A DNA stretch of 64,000 bases. Origin: Trebonia kvetii. Lineage in GTDB: Bacteria > Actinomycetota > Actinomycetes > Streptosporangiales > Streptosporangiaceae. The notes beneath the pieces are model-generated. The model saw only the letters and a list, made by a program, of their open reading frames with translations. It was not told the origin of the DNA and ran no database searches. This document shows positions 1 through 8,070 of the stretch, one piece after another. Where the stretch lies: assembly GCF_007827045.1 (NCBI RefSeq), contig NZ_RPFW01000005.1, positions 453,835-517,834 on the forward strand, given 5' to 3'. Within the stretch, counting starts at the first letter, position 1, and the number at the start of each line of letters is the position of its first letter. The position numbers were made by a program, and so were the translations under genes.

Positions 1-1061
1 CCGCGCCCAAGGGCGTGCTGCTGCGCCACGAGAACCTGGTCTCCTACGTGCTCGGTTCTGTGGAGTTCGCCGCGGCCGACGAGACGGAGGCGGCGCTGGT
101 CAGCGTTCCCCCGTACCACATCGCCGCCGTCGCCAACGTGATCACCAACCTCTACGCCGGCCGCCGCACCCTCGTGCTCGAGGGGTTCACCCCCGATCAG
201 TGGCTGCGCACGGTCCGCGAGGAGGCGGTCACCAGCGCGATGGTGGTGCCGACCATGCTCGCCCGGATCATCGAAAGCGCCGCCGACCGGTCGGTGCCTT
301 CCCTGCGCTCGCTTTCCTACGGCGGGGCCCCGATGCCTGCCGCGCTCATCGAGCGGGCACTGCGGGAATGGCCAGGCGTGGCTTTCGTCAACGCTTACGG
401 GCTGACAGAGACCAGTTCCACCGTGGCCCTGCTCGGGCCGGAGGACCACCGGGCCGCGCTGGCGTCGGCAGATCCCGCCGTGCGGGCACGGCTGTCGTCC
501 GTCGGCCGGCCGCTTCCCGGGATCGAACTGGAAATCCGCGGCCCCGGCGGTGAGGTCGTCGGCCCCGGGCAGCCCGGCCGTATCTGCGTGCGCGGCGGCC
601 AGGTGTCGGCGGAGTATGCGGGCCTTGGGCGTGCGGTAGACGACCGCGGCTTCTTTGACACCAGGGACGACGGCTACCTGGACTCCGACGGATACCTTTT
701 CATCAGCGGGCGCACCGACGACACCATCATCCGCGGCGCGGAGAACATCGCGCCCGCCGAGATTGAGGACGTCCTGCTCAGGCACCCGGCGGTGCTCGAC
801 GCGGTGGCGTTCGGCGTGCCCGACTCCGAGTGGGGACAGCGGATCGAGGCCGCCGTCGTCGCCCGCCCGGATGCCGATCTCGATCCAGCCGAGCTGCGCG
901 ACTTCACCCTGCAGGCGCTGCGGTCGAGCAAGACCCCGGACCGCTTCTGGGTGCTCGACGCGCTGCCGCGCACCGAGACAGGCAAGCTGCTGCGCCGCAT
1001 GGTCCCCGGCTTGGTCGCACAGGCCGATAGCGACGAGCGGACGGCCGCACCCCGGCCCTAA
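1..1061 (+). CDS. AMP-forming acyl-CoA ligase, 5'-truncated by window start
   Basis: The frame is open from the first base, so the true start lies upstream. The first visible residues (APKGVLLRH) are the end of the adenylate-binding P-loop of the ANL superfamily (TSGTTG-PKG). Later motifs follow in order: YGLTETSS (A5), GYLDSDGYLFISGRTDD (A7/A8 hinge with the conserved Asp and Arg) and PRTETGKLLRR carrying the C-terminal catalytic lysine. The enzyme should activate a carboxylic acid to acyl-AMP and then acyl-CoA. About 353 residues are visible, the C-terminal two thirds of a typical 500-550 residue ligase. It reads toward the SnoaL-like gene 28 bp downstream, probably in one operon. The substrate cannot be read from sequence; the neighbourhood suggests a polycyclic or side-chain acid. 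Confidence 0.93.
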   Translation, partial: APKGVLLRHENLVSYVLGSVEFAAADETEAALVSVPPYHIAAVANVITNLYAGRRTLVLEGFTPDQWLRTVREEAVTSAMVVPTMLARIIESAADRSVPSLRSLSYGGAPMPAALIERALREWPGVAFVNAYGLTETSSTVALLGPEDHRAALASADPAVRARLSSVGRPLPGIELEIRGPGGEVVGPGQPGRICVRGGQVSAEYAGLGRAVDDRGFFDTRDDGYLDSDGYLFISGRTDDTIIRGAENIAPAEIEDVLLRHPAVLDAVAFGVPDSEWGQRIEAAVVARPDADLDPAELRDFTLQALRSSKTPDRFWVLDALPRTETGKLLRRMVPGLVAQADSDERTAAPRP

Positions 1062-1089
1062 GCACCAGTCTACGAACAGGGAGCTCGCC

Positions 1090-1500
1090 GTGGCCGTTCC
1101 ATCCGATCTGCACGGACTCAGCAGCGAGGACGTCCTCGCCATCCAGTACGTGATCATGAAGTACGGATTTCTCATCGACGATCGCGAGTTCGACCGCCTG
1201 GGCGAGGTATTCACCGACGACGCGGTCGTTGACTATCGTCCGTCAGGCGAGGGGCCGTTCGCCGGACTGGCTGAGATAGACCGTGCGATGCGCACCCTGC
1301 GGCATCCGGTTCAGCACATGCTGGTCAGCCACACCATCGACAGCGCGTCCGGCGACGAGGTCGTCACGCGAACCAAGGCACTGATTCCGCTGCACGAGGG
1401 CGGTATCGCCGACATCGCCTACCGCGATGTCCTTGTACGCACGCCGGCCGGCTGGCGAATCAAGGACAAGTCCATCCGCGGCTACCGGGTTGGCCCCTAG
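1090..1500 (+). CDS. SnoaL/NTF2-like small protein
   Basis: A 136-residue protein of the SnoaL/NTF2-like fold, with the N-terminal helix LAIQYVIMKYGFLIDDREFDRL, a TDDAVVDYRP strand, and the closing strand TPAGWRIKDKSIRGY. Relatives include ketosteroid isomerases, dehydratases and ring-hydroxylating dioxygenase beta-like proteins, so a small-molecule isomerase or dehydratase role is possible but not shown. I chose GTG 1090 because a GGGAG ribosome site lies about six bases upstream; the open frame extends further upstream but antiparallel to nothing credible. It lies 28 bp after the CoA ligase. The TnpB element begins shortly after its stop codon. A second SnoaL-like gene lies at 8065-8538. 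Confidence 0.8.
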   Translation: MAVPSDLHGLSSEDVLAIQYVIMKYGFLIDDREFDRLGEVFTDDAVVDYRPSGEGPFAGLAEIDRAMRTLRHPVQHMLVSHTIDSASGDEVVTRTKALIPLHEGGIADIAYRDVLVRTPAGWRIKDKSIRGYRVGP

Positions 1501-1711
1501 TGCGCCGGCCTTCAGGCTGGTGGTGAAAGGGGCCGGGCCTCAGCCCGTGACTACGCCGGCCGGTCCTTGCTGCTCGATGTAGCCGCATCCGCCGTGAGGA
1601 AACCCCTTTGAGGGAGTTGACCAGCTTCGACAGGGCGGCCGTGGGATGAAGGCACGGTGCCTGCCAGTGCGGGCAATCGTCGCTGTCAGACATGCCAGCC
1701 ATACTGGCGGC

Positions 1712-2878
1712 GTGCAGCTTCGTTACAGCTACCGTGCGAACCTGACCCCGGCTGGGCGCTCCGCGGCCGGCCGGGCGTTCGGGTGCGCCCGCGTTGTGTG
1801 GAACGACGCGCTCGCGCACCGCACGGCCGCGCACGAGGCCGGGGAGAAGTACCCGACGGACGCGGAGATGTCGGCCCGGCTCACCAAGTCGAAGGAGACC
1901 CCGGACCGGGCGTGGCTGAACGAGGTCTCCTCGGTTGTCCTGCAGCAGTCCCTCGCCGACCTGAACAAGTCCTACCGGGCCTTCTCCAGCTCCCTCAGCG
2001 GCAAGCGCAAGGGGCGGAAGGCTGGAGCGCCCCGGTTCAAGTCCCGTAAGGACTCCCGCCAGTCGCTGCGGTTCACCGCCAACAGCCGGTTCAAGATCCT
2101 CCCGAACGGGCGCCTGAGGCTGCCGAAGATCGGCGACGTCGAGGTCCGGTGGAGCCGTCCGCTGCCCGCCGCGCCGACGTCGGTCACGCTCACCCGCGAC
2201 GCGGCCGGCCGTTACTTCGTCTCGTTCGTCGTGGAGGTCACCCCCCGTCCGCTGCCGGAGACTGACCGCGAATGCGGCATCGACCTGGGGCTCAGCCATT
2301 TCGCCGTCATGGACGACGGGACCAAGGTCACCGCCCCGAAGTTCTGGCGCCGGGCGGAAAGGAAGCTGAAGACGGCGCAGCGGGACCTGTCCCGCAAGCA
2401 GAAAGGAAGCAAGAACAGGGAGAAGGCCCGTGTGCGAGTCGCGCGGGCGCACGCGCACGTCGCCGACGCAAGGCGCGACTTCCACCACAAGCTCTCCACC
2501 CAGGTCATCCGCGAAACCCAAGCGGTGACCGTGGAAGACCTTGCGGTGCGGGGGCTCGCGCGGACGCGGCTGGCGAAGTCCGTCTACGACGCCGGATGGT
2601 CGGCGTTCGTGAGCATGCTGGAGTACAAGGCGACGCTGTACGGGCGGCAGTTCCGGAAGACCGGCCGGTTCGAGCCCACGAGCCAGGTGTGCAGCGCGTG
2701 CGGGGTGAAGGACGGCCCCAAGCCGCTCGGCGTCCGCGAATGGCAGTGCGCCGCGTGCGGCATGGTCCACGACCGTGACGTGAACGCCGCGAGGAACATC
2801 GCCGCCCTGGGACGCAGGGAGGCTCAACGCCCGTGGAGGCCAGGTAAGACCAGCGGAAACGCCGGCGCCGGCCGGTGA
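1712..2878 (+). CDS. tnpB: TnpB RNA-guided endonuclease (OrfB family)
   Basis: A 388-residue OrfB/TnpB protein. The start GTG 1712 gives the usual family N-terminus MQLRYSYRANLTPAGRSAAG with GCARVVWNDALAHR; the frame is open further upstream but the homology starts here. The split RuvC nuclease looks intact: Asp191 in GIDLGLSHFAV, Glu275 in VEDLAVRGL, Asp356 in DRDVNAARN. The zinc finger is complete (Cys327, Cys330, Cys346, Cys349). TnpB proteins of this family are programmable DNA nucleases guided by an RNA from the element's right end, helping the element persist after excision. The protein is full length with no frameshift, so it may be functional. It is flanked by host catabolic genes and stands alone without tnpA, the IS1341-like arrangement. 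Confidence 0.93.
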   Translation: MQLRYSYRANLTPAGRSAAGRAFGCARVVWNDALAHRTAAHEAGEKYPTDAEMSARLTKSKETPDRAWLNEVSSVVLQQSLADLNKSYRAFSSSLSGKRKGRKAGAPRFKSRKDSRQSLRFTANSRFKILPNGRLRLPKIGDVEVRWSRPLPAAPTSVTLTRDAAGRYFVSFVVEVTPRPLPETDRECGIDLGLSHFAVMDDGTKVTAPKFWRRAERKLKTAQRDLSRKQKGSKNREKARVRVARAHAHVADARRDFHHKLSTQVIRETQAVTVEDLAVRGLARTRLAKSVYDAGWSAFVSMLEYKATLYGRQFRKTGRFEPTSQVCSACGVKDGPKPLGVREWQCAACGMVHDRDVNAARNIAALGRREAQRPWRPGKTSGNAGAGR

Positions 2879-2952
2879 AGCGGGAAGCCGCAGAGGTGCC
2901 GCGTGAACCGGCACGGACTGAGTCCCCGCCTTCAGGCGGGGGAGCGCGTCAA
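2780..2952 (+). ncRNA. Predicted omega-RNA (reRNA) scaffold of TnpB
   Basis: By analogy with ISDra2, the guide RNA scaffold should overlap the 3' end of tnpB and run to the right end of the element. Here that end carries the hairpin 2924-2941 and ends in TCAA at 2952. The guide would then begin at 2953 and read into the flanking DNA (first bases CGGTAGGCCCTACTCC), that is, into the 3' end of the acyl-CoA dehydrogenase gene. The 5' boundary given is approximate; only the hairpin and 3' end are visible signals. Confidence 0.45.
2924..2941 (+). repeat. Right-end hairpin of TnpB element
   Basis: Perfect inverted repeat CCCCGCC-TTCA-GGCGGGG, seven base pairs with a four-base loop. Subterminal hairpins of this kind are the recognition structures of IS200/IS605 ends. 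Its core GCCTTCAGGC recurs at 1508-1517 upstream of tnpB. Confidence 0.8.
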
Positions 2953-2961
2953 CGGTAGGCC

Positions 2962-4038
2962 CTACTCCATCAGCGCGGCGATCCGCTCGTAGTGCTCGGC
3001 GGGCGACCCGAAGAGCATCTCGTTGACCTTCGCACGCCGCAGGTACAGGTGCAGGTCGTGCTCCCAGGTGAAGCCGATGCCGCCGTGGGTCTGCAGGGCC
3101 TCGCCCGCCAGCGCGGCCACCCCCTCGGCGGTGAACGCCTTGGCGGCGCTTGCCGCCATCGTGGCCTCGGCGTCCCCGGCGTCCAGCGCCATCGCCGCGT
3201 AATACGTCGCCGCCCGGGCGCCCTTCAGGGTGGTCAGCATGTCGGTCACTTTGTGTTTCACCGACTGGAAGCTGCCGAGCGGGCGGCCGAACTGCTCGCG
3301 CACCTTGACGTAGTCGACGGTCATGCCGAGCAGCCGCTCACCCGCGCCGAGCGAGTCGGCCGCGCTCAGCACCGCGGCCGCGTCGATCAGCCACCGGATC
3401 TGCGCCTCGTCGGCGGCGACCACCGCCGTGGCGGGAACCCGCAGCCCGTCGAATACCACGTCATACCAGCGGCGGGTCTCGTCGAGCGTCCGCCGGGGCT
3501 CGACCGCGGCCTTGGCCCGTTCGACAAGAACCAGGCGCCGGCCCGCCAGAGAACCGGAGCCCCGGTCGCTGGCCGCCGTCACCAGCAGCCAGTCGGCCGC
3601 CGCGGCGGCCTGCACGGCCGTGGCGCGGCCGCTGAGCACCAGGTCGTCCGCGTCGTCGTGCGCCGCCACCGCCCCGTGGCAGGCGAGGCTGGCCTTGACG
3701 TCGCCCGCGGCGAGGGCGGGGACCAGCTCCGGCTTGCCGAGCCGTGCGAGGGCGAGCGCCGTCAGCGCGCTGTCGGTGAACGCACCCGGCGCCGCCGCCC
3801 GGCCGAGCTCCTCGGCCACCAGGCACAGCTCGACCAGCCCCTGGCCCGCGCCGTCGTACTCCTCGGGGGCGGCGAGGCCGGTCCAGCCAAGCTCCGCGCC
3901 GCGCCGCCACAGCTTGTCGTCGACGTCCTTGCCCGCGCTCGCTAGCGAGCGCACCAGCTGAGGCGGGCAGTTCGCCGCGAGCATGCCGCGCGATACCTCG
4001 CGCAGCGCGGCCTGTTCCTCGGTCAGCTCGAAGTCCAC
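2962..4038 (-). CDS. Acyl-CoA dehydrogenase, short FadE type
   Basis: A 358-residue acyl-CoA dehydrogenase: N-terminal helical domain (DFELTEEQAALREVSRGML), middle beta domain and C-terminal four-helix domain ending HGGIGFTWEHDLHLYLRRAKVNEMLFGSP. This tail is typical of FadE-like subunits that act as heterotetramers on steroid side chains; it lacks the EGTNEIQ stretch and catalytic glutamate context of the classical enzyme at 53029-54177. I chose GTG 4038 because GGAG lies five bases upstream and homology begins there; the frame upstream is low-quality arginine-rich sequence overlapping the next gene. It follows the hotdog dehydratase gene by 31 bp in a three-gene operon (ligase, dehydratase, dehydrogenase), consistent with activation and beta-oxidation of a side chain. 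The TnpB element ends 9 bp beyond its stop. Confidence 0.92.
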   Translation of the reverse strand: MDFELTEEQAALREVSRGMLAANCPPQLVRSLASAGKDVDDKLWRRGAELGWTGLAAPEEYDGAGQGLVELCLVAEELGRAAAPGAFTDSALTALALARLGKPELVPALAAGDVKASLACHGAVAAHDDADDLVLSGRATAVQAAAAADWLLVTAASDRGSGSLAGRRLVLVERAKAAVEPRRTLDETRRWYDVVFDGLRVPATAVVAADEAQIRWLIDAAAVLSAADSLGAGERLLGMTVDYVKVREQFGRPLGSFQSVKHKVTDMLTTLKGARAATYYAAMALDAGDAEATMAASAAKAFTAEGVAALAGEALQTHGGIGFTWEHDLHLYLRRAKVNEMLFGSPAEHYERIAALME

Positions 4039-4069
4039 CTGGGCTCCATGGTCATGTCGGTACCCGCGG

Positions 4070-5323
4070 TCACGCGTGGCGGGCGATCTCGGATGCGAGG
4101 AGCTCGTCGAGCGAGCTGGCCGGCGGCGCCGGCAGCTCCACCGCACTGTCCCGCGTCGGCAGCAGCACCACCGCGCTGCCCGGGGTGGTCTGCTCGCCAC
4201 GCTGGTTCCAGCATGCCACCTCGAGGTGGACCTCGTTACGGCCGTCTACCTGGACCTTGTCCACGACCTTGCCGCGCACCCAGGTCGTGTCGCCGATGTA
4301 GTTGAACTTGCGGTGCTGGCAGCGCAGCCGCGCCAGCCACCCGTCGTCGCCCGCCCAGTCGGTCAGCGCGTGGGTCAGCCAGGTCTCCCGCATGGCGCCG
4401 TAGTCGTAGCTCATCGGGATGCCGAGTTCCTGTGCCCGGGACGGGTCCCAGTGCAGCCTCTGCACGGTGTCAGGGATGTTGCGCGCGTTCGGCGGGTACA
4501 GGCCGGGCGCCTTGCGGCGGATCTTGCGCGCGATGCCGAACGCGCCCGGCGGCGTCAGCTGCATGCCCCAGCCGAGATGCCATACCACCAGGTCGGTGAC
4601 CACCAGCGGGCCCTTGACCCGTGTCTGTATCTCCTCGCCGATCTCGACGTCCTCGAAGTACCTGGTGCGCGGGCCGCGACGGGTCTCGGCGTCGTAGGCG
4701 GCATCGATCTCCGCCATCTGCTCGTCGGTGTAGGCGTCGAAGGTGACAGGCTGTTTGTCCCCCGCCCCGCCCGCCCCCGCAGATCGCTCACGGGACGTGT
4801 GCCGTTCCGCGTTGATCCAGGTGCCGCGCTGGACGGTCACGATCTGGCCGTGCCCGTTGGCGTACAGGAAGTCGTGGGTCACGTGCGCGGTGCGGCCGCC
4901 GAACCGGCTCGGCTTGTCCGCCACCCCGACCTGGGCGCGGATGACCTGGCAGCGGTCGCCCGCGGTCAGCGGGCGGTAGTACTCGAACTCCATCGCCGCC
5001 TGGTAGGAGCCGAGGCCGGCGAACGGGTCGCCCTTGAGCAGCTCCTTCTGCGCGGGGGTGAGCGGCGGCGCCGCGTTCTCGCCCATGCAGTAGGTGAAAT
5101 TCGGCGGCGCGACAAGCCCGCCCCAGCGGGTGTTCTTGCCGTACTCGGGGTCGCAGTAGAGCGGGTTGTCGTCGCCGTACCCGTAGGCGAAGTGCCGGGT
5201 GGCGTCGGGCGTCACCTCGGTGATGTGCGCCGGGTTGATCCGCATCGGAATGCCGATCCGCTGCCGCGAGCGCTCGAACGACTCGTCGGTGAGGACCCCG
5301 TACCCGGCCTGATCAGTCGTCAT
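4070..5323 (-). CDS. Double-hotdog MaoC/FAS1-like dehydratase
   Basis: A 417-residue protein with two hotdog-fold segments. The N-terminal one has FAYGYGDDNPLYCDPEYG followed by WGGLVAPPNF, like the MaoC_dehydrat_N/FAS1-like dehydratases; the C-terminal one begins near RYFEDVEIGEEIQTRVKGPLVVTDLVVWH and ends in an acyl-binding strand HLEVACWNQRGEQTTPGSAVV. A glycine/alanine-rich linker (AGAGGAGD) joins them. The likely role is hydration of an enoyl-CoA or dehydration of a hydroxyacyl-CoA. Translation is coupled to the upstream ligase: its ATG at 5323 overlaps the ligase stop as ATGA. The downstream gene is the acyl-CoA dehydrogenase. Substrate is unknown. Confidence 0.85.
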   Translation of the reverse strand: MTTDQAGYGVLTDESFERSRQRIGIPMRINPAHITEVTPDATRHFAYGYGDDNPLYCDPEYGKNTRWGGLVAPPNFTYCMGENAAPPLTPAQKELLKGDPFAGLGSYQAAMEFEYYRPLTAGDRCQVIRAQVGVADKPSRFGGRTAHVTHDFLYANGHGQIVTVQRGTWINAERHTSRERSAGAGGAGDKQPVTFDAYTDEQMAEIDAAYDAETRRGPRTRYFEDVEIGEEIQTRVKGPLVVTDLVVWHLGWGMQLTPPGAFGIARKIRRKAPGLYPPNARNIPDTVQRLHWDPSRAQELGIPMSYDYGAMRETWLTHALTDWAGDDGWLARLRCQHRKFNYIGDTTWVRGKVVDKVQVDGRNEVHLEVACWNQRGEQTTPGSAVVLLPTRDSAVELPAPPASSLDELLASEIARHA

Positions 5324-6897
5324 GAGGGCTCTCCTGTCATCGCCGTGTCCCCAGGCGAAGTTTCGGGTACCTCGACGGCTTCGTGCTGGGTGTCGCCGTC
5401 GAAATAGTGCTCGCGGACCAGTGCGCGGCTGATCTTGAGCGACGGCGTCCGTGGCATCTGGTCCACCACCTTGATCGCCACCGGGCGCTGGTACCTGGTC
5501 AGCCGGCTGGTGAGGTACTCCATGAGCTCCTCCTCGGTGGCCGGGCTGAGCAGCGTCACGGCCGCCACGGGCACCTGGCCGAGCCGGGGGTCGGGCAGCG
5601 CGACCGCCGAGACCTCGTCGACGGCCGGGTGCGCGGCGAGCGCGTCCTCGATCACGCTCGGCGGGATCTTGAAGCCGCCCCGGTTGATCGCCTCGTCGGC
5701 CCGGCCGCGGATGAACAGGAATCCCTCGTCGTCGATGGTGGCGAGATCGGTGGTGCGCAGCCAGGCGCCGTCCGCTCCCGGCAGCTGGCCGCCGCGCGCC
5801 TCCAGCAGGCCGGTCTCGCCGGGCAGCAGGACGGAGCCGGTTTCCCCATCGACGATGCGCAGTTCGATGCCGTGGTGGGCACGACCGACGCTGCCGCGCT
5901 TGCGCGGTCCCCACTGCTTCTTGTCCTTCAGCGTCCACCCGGCGATCGCGCCCGCGAACTCGGTCGCGCCGTAGTTGCCGAGCACGGGAATGCCGTAGCG
6001 CGCCTCGAACTCATCCATCAGCTCAGGCGGCAGCGGCGCGGTGCCCGAGCCGACCGCGCGCACGCTGTCGAACGTCTCGGTGTCCACTCCGGCTTGCAGC
6101 ACCATCCGCAGTGCGGTCGGCGGCAGCCGCACGTAGCCGGGGCGGTGCCGCCTGACCAGCTCGGTCCACGCCACGACCTCGAACTTCTCAAGCAGGGCGA
6201 TGGTGCGGCCTTCGACCACGTGCGCGACCGCGAAGTACAGGCCGCTGATGTGCGCGACCGACGCCCACAAGATGTCGGTGCGGCCGCGCAGGTGCGGCTC
6301 GTGCGCATCGTCGAAGACAAGCCCGGCCGCACGGAACGCCGCCGTCATCCGGTCGTAGGTCAGCTCGACCCGCTTCGGCCGCCCGGTGGTGCCGCTCGTC
6401 ATCATCAGCACCGCGACATCGCCAGGGTCCCGCAGGGACGGGCGCGGCGACCATGAGACGGGCTGGGCTGCCAGGCCCCGGTCGGCCCCGGTCCGCAGCG
6501 CGATCGCGCCGACCATTTCGGATGAGCCGAGCACGGCCGCGCGTGCCCAGTCGGCATCCTCCGCCACGATCACGTCAGGCGCCAAGTCGAGGATGTCCTG
6601 CTCCAGGCCGATGTCACCCAGGTGCGGGCTCAGCGTCACTACCTCGCGCCCGGTGCCGAGGGTGGCGATCAGGGCCGCGATCGGGCCCGGCCGGTTCCGC
6701 AGCACGATGCCGACGCGCCGGGCGCCGGGATAGGCGGCAAGCAGCGATGCGAGGTCTGCCACCGCGTCCGCGTAGAACGACCAGGTAAACGTCTGGCCGT
6801 CGAAGAACACCGCTGGCGCGTCCGGATCCAGCTTCACCATCTGGCAGATCCGGCGCGACAGCAACGAGTCGGGTACCCGAGAGCTGTTGTCGATCAT
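5320..6897 (-). CDS. AMP-forming acyl-CoA ligase
   Basis: A complete 525-residue ANL-superfamily ligase. Visible motifs are MMTSGTTGRPKRVELTYDRM (P-loop), NYGATEFAGA (A5), LRTTDLATIDDEGFLFIRGRADEAINRGGFKI (A7/A8) and PRTPSLKISRALV with the catalytic lysine. It should convert a carboxylate to its CoA thioester, feeding the coupled dehydratase and dehydrogenase downstream. ATG 6897 is the first of the operon and lies opposite the GntR/FCD gene at 7239. The adenylation loop GRPKRVELTY has Arg after Pro-Lys instead of the more common Gly-Val, seen in some aryl/steroid ligases. Confidence 0.93.
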   Translation of the reverse strand: MIDNSSRVPDSLLSRRICQMVKLDPDAPAVFFDGQTFTWSFYADAVADLASLLAAYPGARRVGIVLRNRPGPIAALIATLGTGREVVTLSPHLGDIGLEQDILDLAPDVIVAEDADWARAAVLGSSEMVGAIALRTGADRGLAAQPVSWSPRPSLRDPGDVAVLMMTSGTTGRPKRVELTYDRMTAAFRAAGLVFDDAHEPHLRGRTDILWASVAHISGLYFAVAHVVEGRTIALLEKFEVVAWTELVRRHRPGYVRLPPTALRMVLQAGVDTETFDSVRAVGSGTAPLPPELMDEFEARYGIPVLGNYGATEFAGAIAGWTLKDKKQWGPRKRGSVGRAHHGIELRIVDGETGSVLLPGETGLLEARGGQLPGADGAWLRTTDLATIDDEGFLFIRGRADEAINRGGFKIPPSVIEDALAAHPAVDEVSAVALPDPRLGQVPVAAVTLLSPATEEELMEYLTSRLTRYQRPVAIKVVDQMPRTPSLKISRALVREHYFDGDTQHEAVEVPETSPGDTAMTGEPS

Positions 6898-7238
6898 CCG
6901 TCCGGGCCTCCAGTCAGCTGGCTGGGTGGTGCTCTCATGCTCCGGCTACCGGCCGTCCATGAGATCATAAGGTACATTCATATTACTAAACAAAAACATA
7001 GATCGTCTACTCAGCCCGCGGTGCCAGTGTGGCGGAAGAGGTGACGGTGAAGCTCTGGACAGGTGTGCCCGGGCTGTCGAAATGGCCCGGCCGGCTTCGC
7101 CATGCCGGGTGGGACCTGGCAGGAACAGCTGGCCGCACCCGAGGTCATGCCGTCCTTCGCGCGCAGTTGTTTAATTTAGATAACTCTTCTAATGTATCCA
7201 AGAGATGAGTTCTGCCCGAGGAGCAAGGTCTAGCCGCG
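6898..7238. promoter_or_regulatory. Divergent promoter region with two AT-rich patches
   Basis: This 341-bp gap separates the ligase operon (leftward) from the GntR/FCD regulator (rightward). Two patches are much more AT-rich than the surroundings: about 6960-7005 (near the ligase start) and 7165-7200 (near the regulator start). The second holds an imperfect palindrome at 7165-7185 (AGTT...AACT ends, 5 of 7 arm bases matching), a possible operator of the neighbouring regulator. No gene was recognised. The ACYGAC palindrome found elsewhere in the window is not present here. Confidence 0.5.
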
Positions 7239-8048
7239 ATGACAGCGATCAACCACACCCGGCTGCCTGACGGCAAGATCGGCCAGCCGGTGCGCGCACC
7301 GAAGACATCCGAGCTGATCGCGGCCCAGTTGCGCCGCCAGATCGTCAGGGGCGCGGTGCGACCGGGGGAGAAGCTGCCGCCGGAAACCCAGCTGATGGAG
7401 CATTTCGGCGTCTCCCGGCCGACGATCCGCGAGGCCTTCCGCATTCTAGAGACCGAACGGCTGATCGTGGTCCGGCCCGGTAGCCGCGGCGGCGCCCTGG
7501 TGGTGGCGCCTGATCCGTCGGTGGCGGCCCGCTACGTGGGCCTGCTGCTGCAGCTTCAGGGTGCGACAATCGACGACGTATACGAGGCGCGGAAGGTGGC
7601 CGAGCCGTACTGCGCGGGCATGCTCGCCAAATGCCGCACCGAGCAGGACATCGCCGACCTGGCCGCGGTGATCGCCGAGGCCGAGGCCGCGATCGACGCC
7701 ACCGAGGGCCGGGCGCCCGACCTAGCCGAGTGGACGCGCCACAGCCACCGCTTCCATGAGCTGATCATGGAGCGGTCGGGGAACAAGACACTCGCGCTGC
7801 AGGGCGCGGTGCTGCGCGACATCGTCGCGATGCACACCGAGTTGCGGGTGTCGCGCAGCTTCGACCCGGCCGAGTCGCCGGAACGGTTCCGGCGGGCGGT
7901 CAGGTCGTACCGGAAGCTTGTCGCGCTGATCGAGGCGGGCGACGCCGACGGCGCGCGGCGGCTGTGGCGCAGCCACATGGACTCGGCCGCGGTCTTCCTG
8001 CTCAAGGACGAGCTGGGGGACACGCCGGTGGTAGAGCTGTTCACCTGA
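7239..8048 (+). CDS. GntR/FadR-type transcriptional regulator (FCD domain)
   Basis: A 269-residue regulator. The winged helix lies at about residues 20-90 (SELIAAQLRRQIVRGAVRPGEKLPPETQLMEHFGVSRPTIREAFRILETERLIVVRPGSRGG), followed by an all-helical FCD effector domain with the HxxxH-type metal site region (EWTRHSHRFHELIMERSGN). FadR-subfamily proteins usually sense acyl-CoA or carboxylate ligands and repress catabolic genes. Its position divergent from the ligase-dehydratase-dehydrogenase operon suggests it controls that operon. ATG 7239 was kept as start; a GAGGAGCAAGG stretch lies about 15 bases upstream, slightly far. The gene ends inside a terminator hairpin shared with the convergent SnoaL-like gene. 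Confidence 0.92.
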   Translation: MTAINHTRLPDGKIGQPVRAPKTSELIAAQLRRQIVRGAVRPGEKLPPETQLMEHFGVSRPTIREAFRILETERLIVVRPGSRGGALVVAPDPSVAARYVGLLLQLQGATIDDVYEARKVAEPYCAGMLAKCRTEQDIADLAAVIAEAEAAIDATEGRAPDLAEWTRHSHRFHELIMERSGNKTLALQGAVLRDIVAMHTELRVSRSFDPAESPERFRRAVRSYRKLVALIEAGDADGARRLWRSHMDSAAVFLLKDELGDTPVVELFT

Positions 8049-8070
8049 CGGGCCGCGAGGCCCGTCAGGT
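8043..8070. terminator. Bidirectional terminator hairpin covering two stop codons
   Basis: Perfect 12-bp stem ACCTGACGGGCC / GGCCCGTCAGGT with a GCGA loop. The regulator's TGA (8046-8048) lies in the left arm and the convergent SnoaL-like gene's TGA (complement of 8065-8067) lies in the right arm, so one structure ends both transcripts. Confidence 0.75.

Larger units (their letters stand above)
1617..2952 (+). mobile_element. Lone TnpB (IS200/IS605-type) element without TnpA
   Basis: The element comprises tnpB (1712-2878) and a right end with a perfect 7-bp hairpin (2924-2941, TTCA loop) followed by GCGCGTCAA. The terminal TCAA at 2949-2952 matches the right-end tetranucleotide known from ISDra2, so I place the end there. 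The left boundary is uncertain: GTTGAC at 1616-1621, the exact reverse complement of GTCAAC at 2948-2953, is one candidate for the TTGAN-type adjacent motif. The stretch 1501-1616 also contains GCCTTCAGGC (1508-1517), identical to the core of the right-end hairpin, so the element or a remnant of a second one may start earlier. No Y1 transposase gene is present; movement would need TnpA in trans. It sits 9 bp after an acyl-CoA dehydrogenase stop codon. Confidence 0.75.

Noticed and set aside
1460..2914. Long open frame of about 480 codons on the minus strand opposite tnpB
   Set aside because: The plus strand has clear TnpB motifs. The antisense translation is Arg/Gly/Pro-rich with no recognisable domain, a common artefact of very GC-rich DNA.
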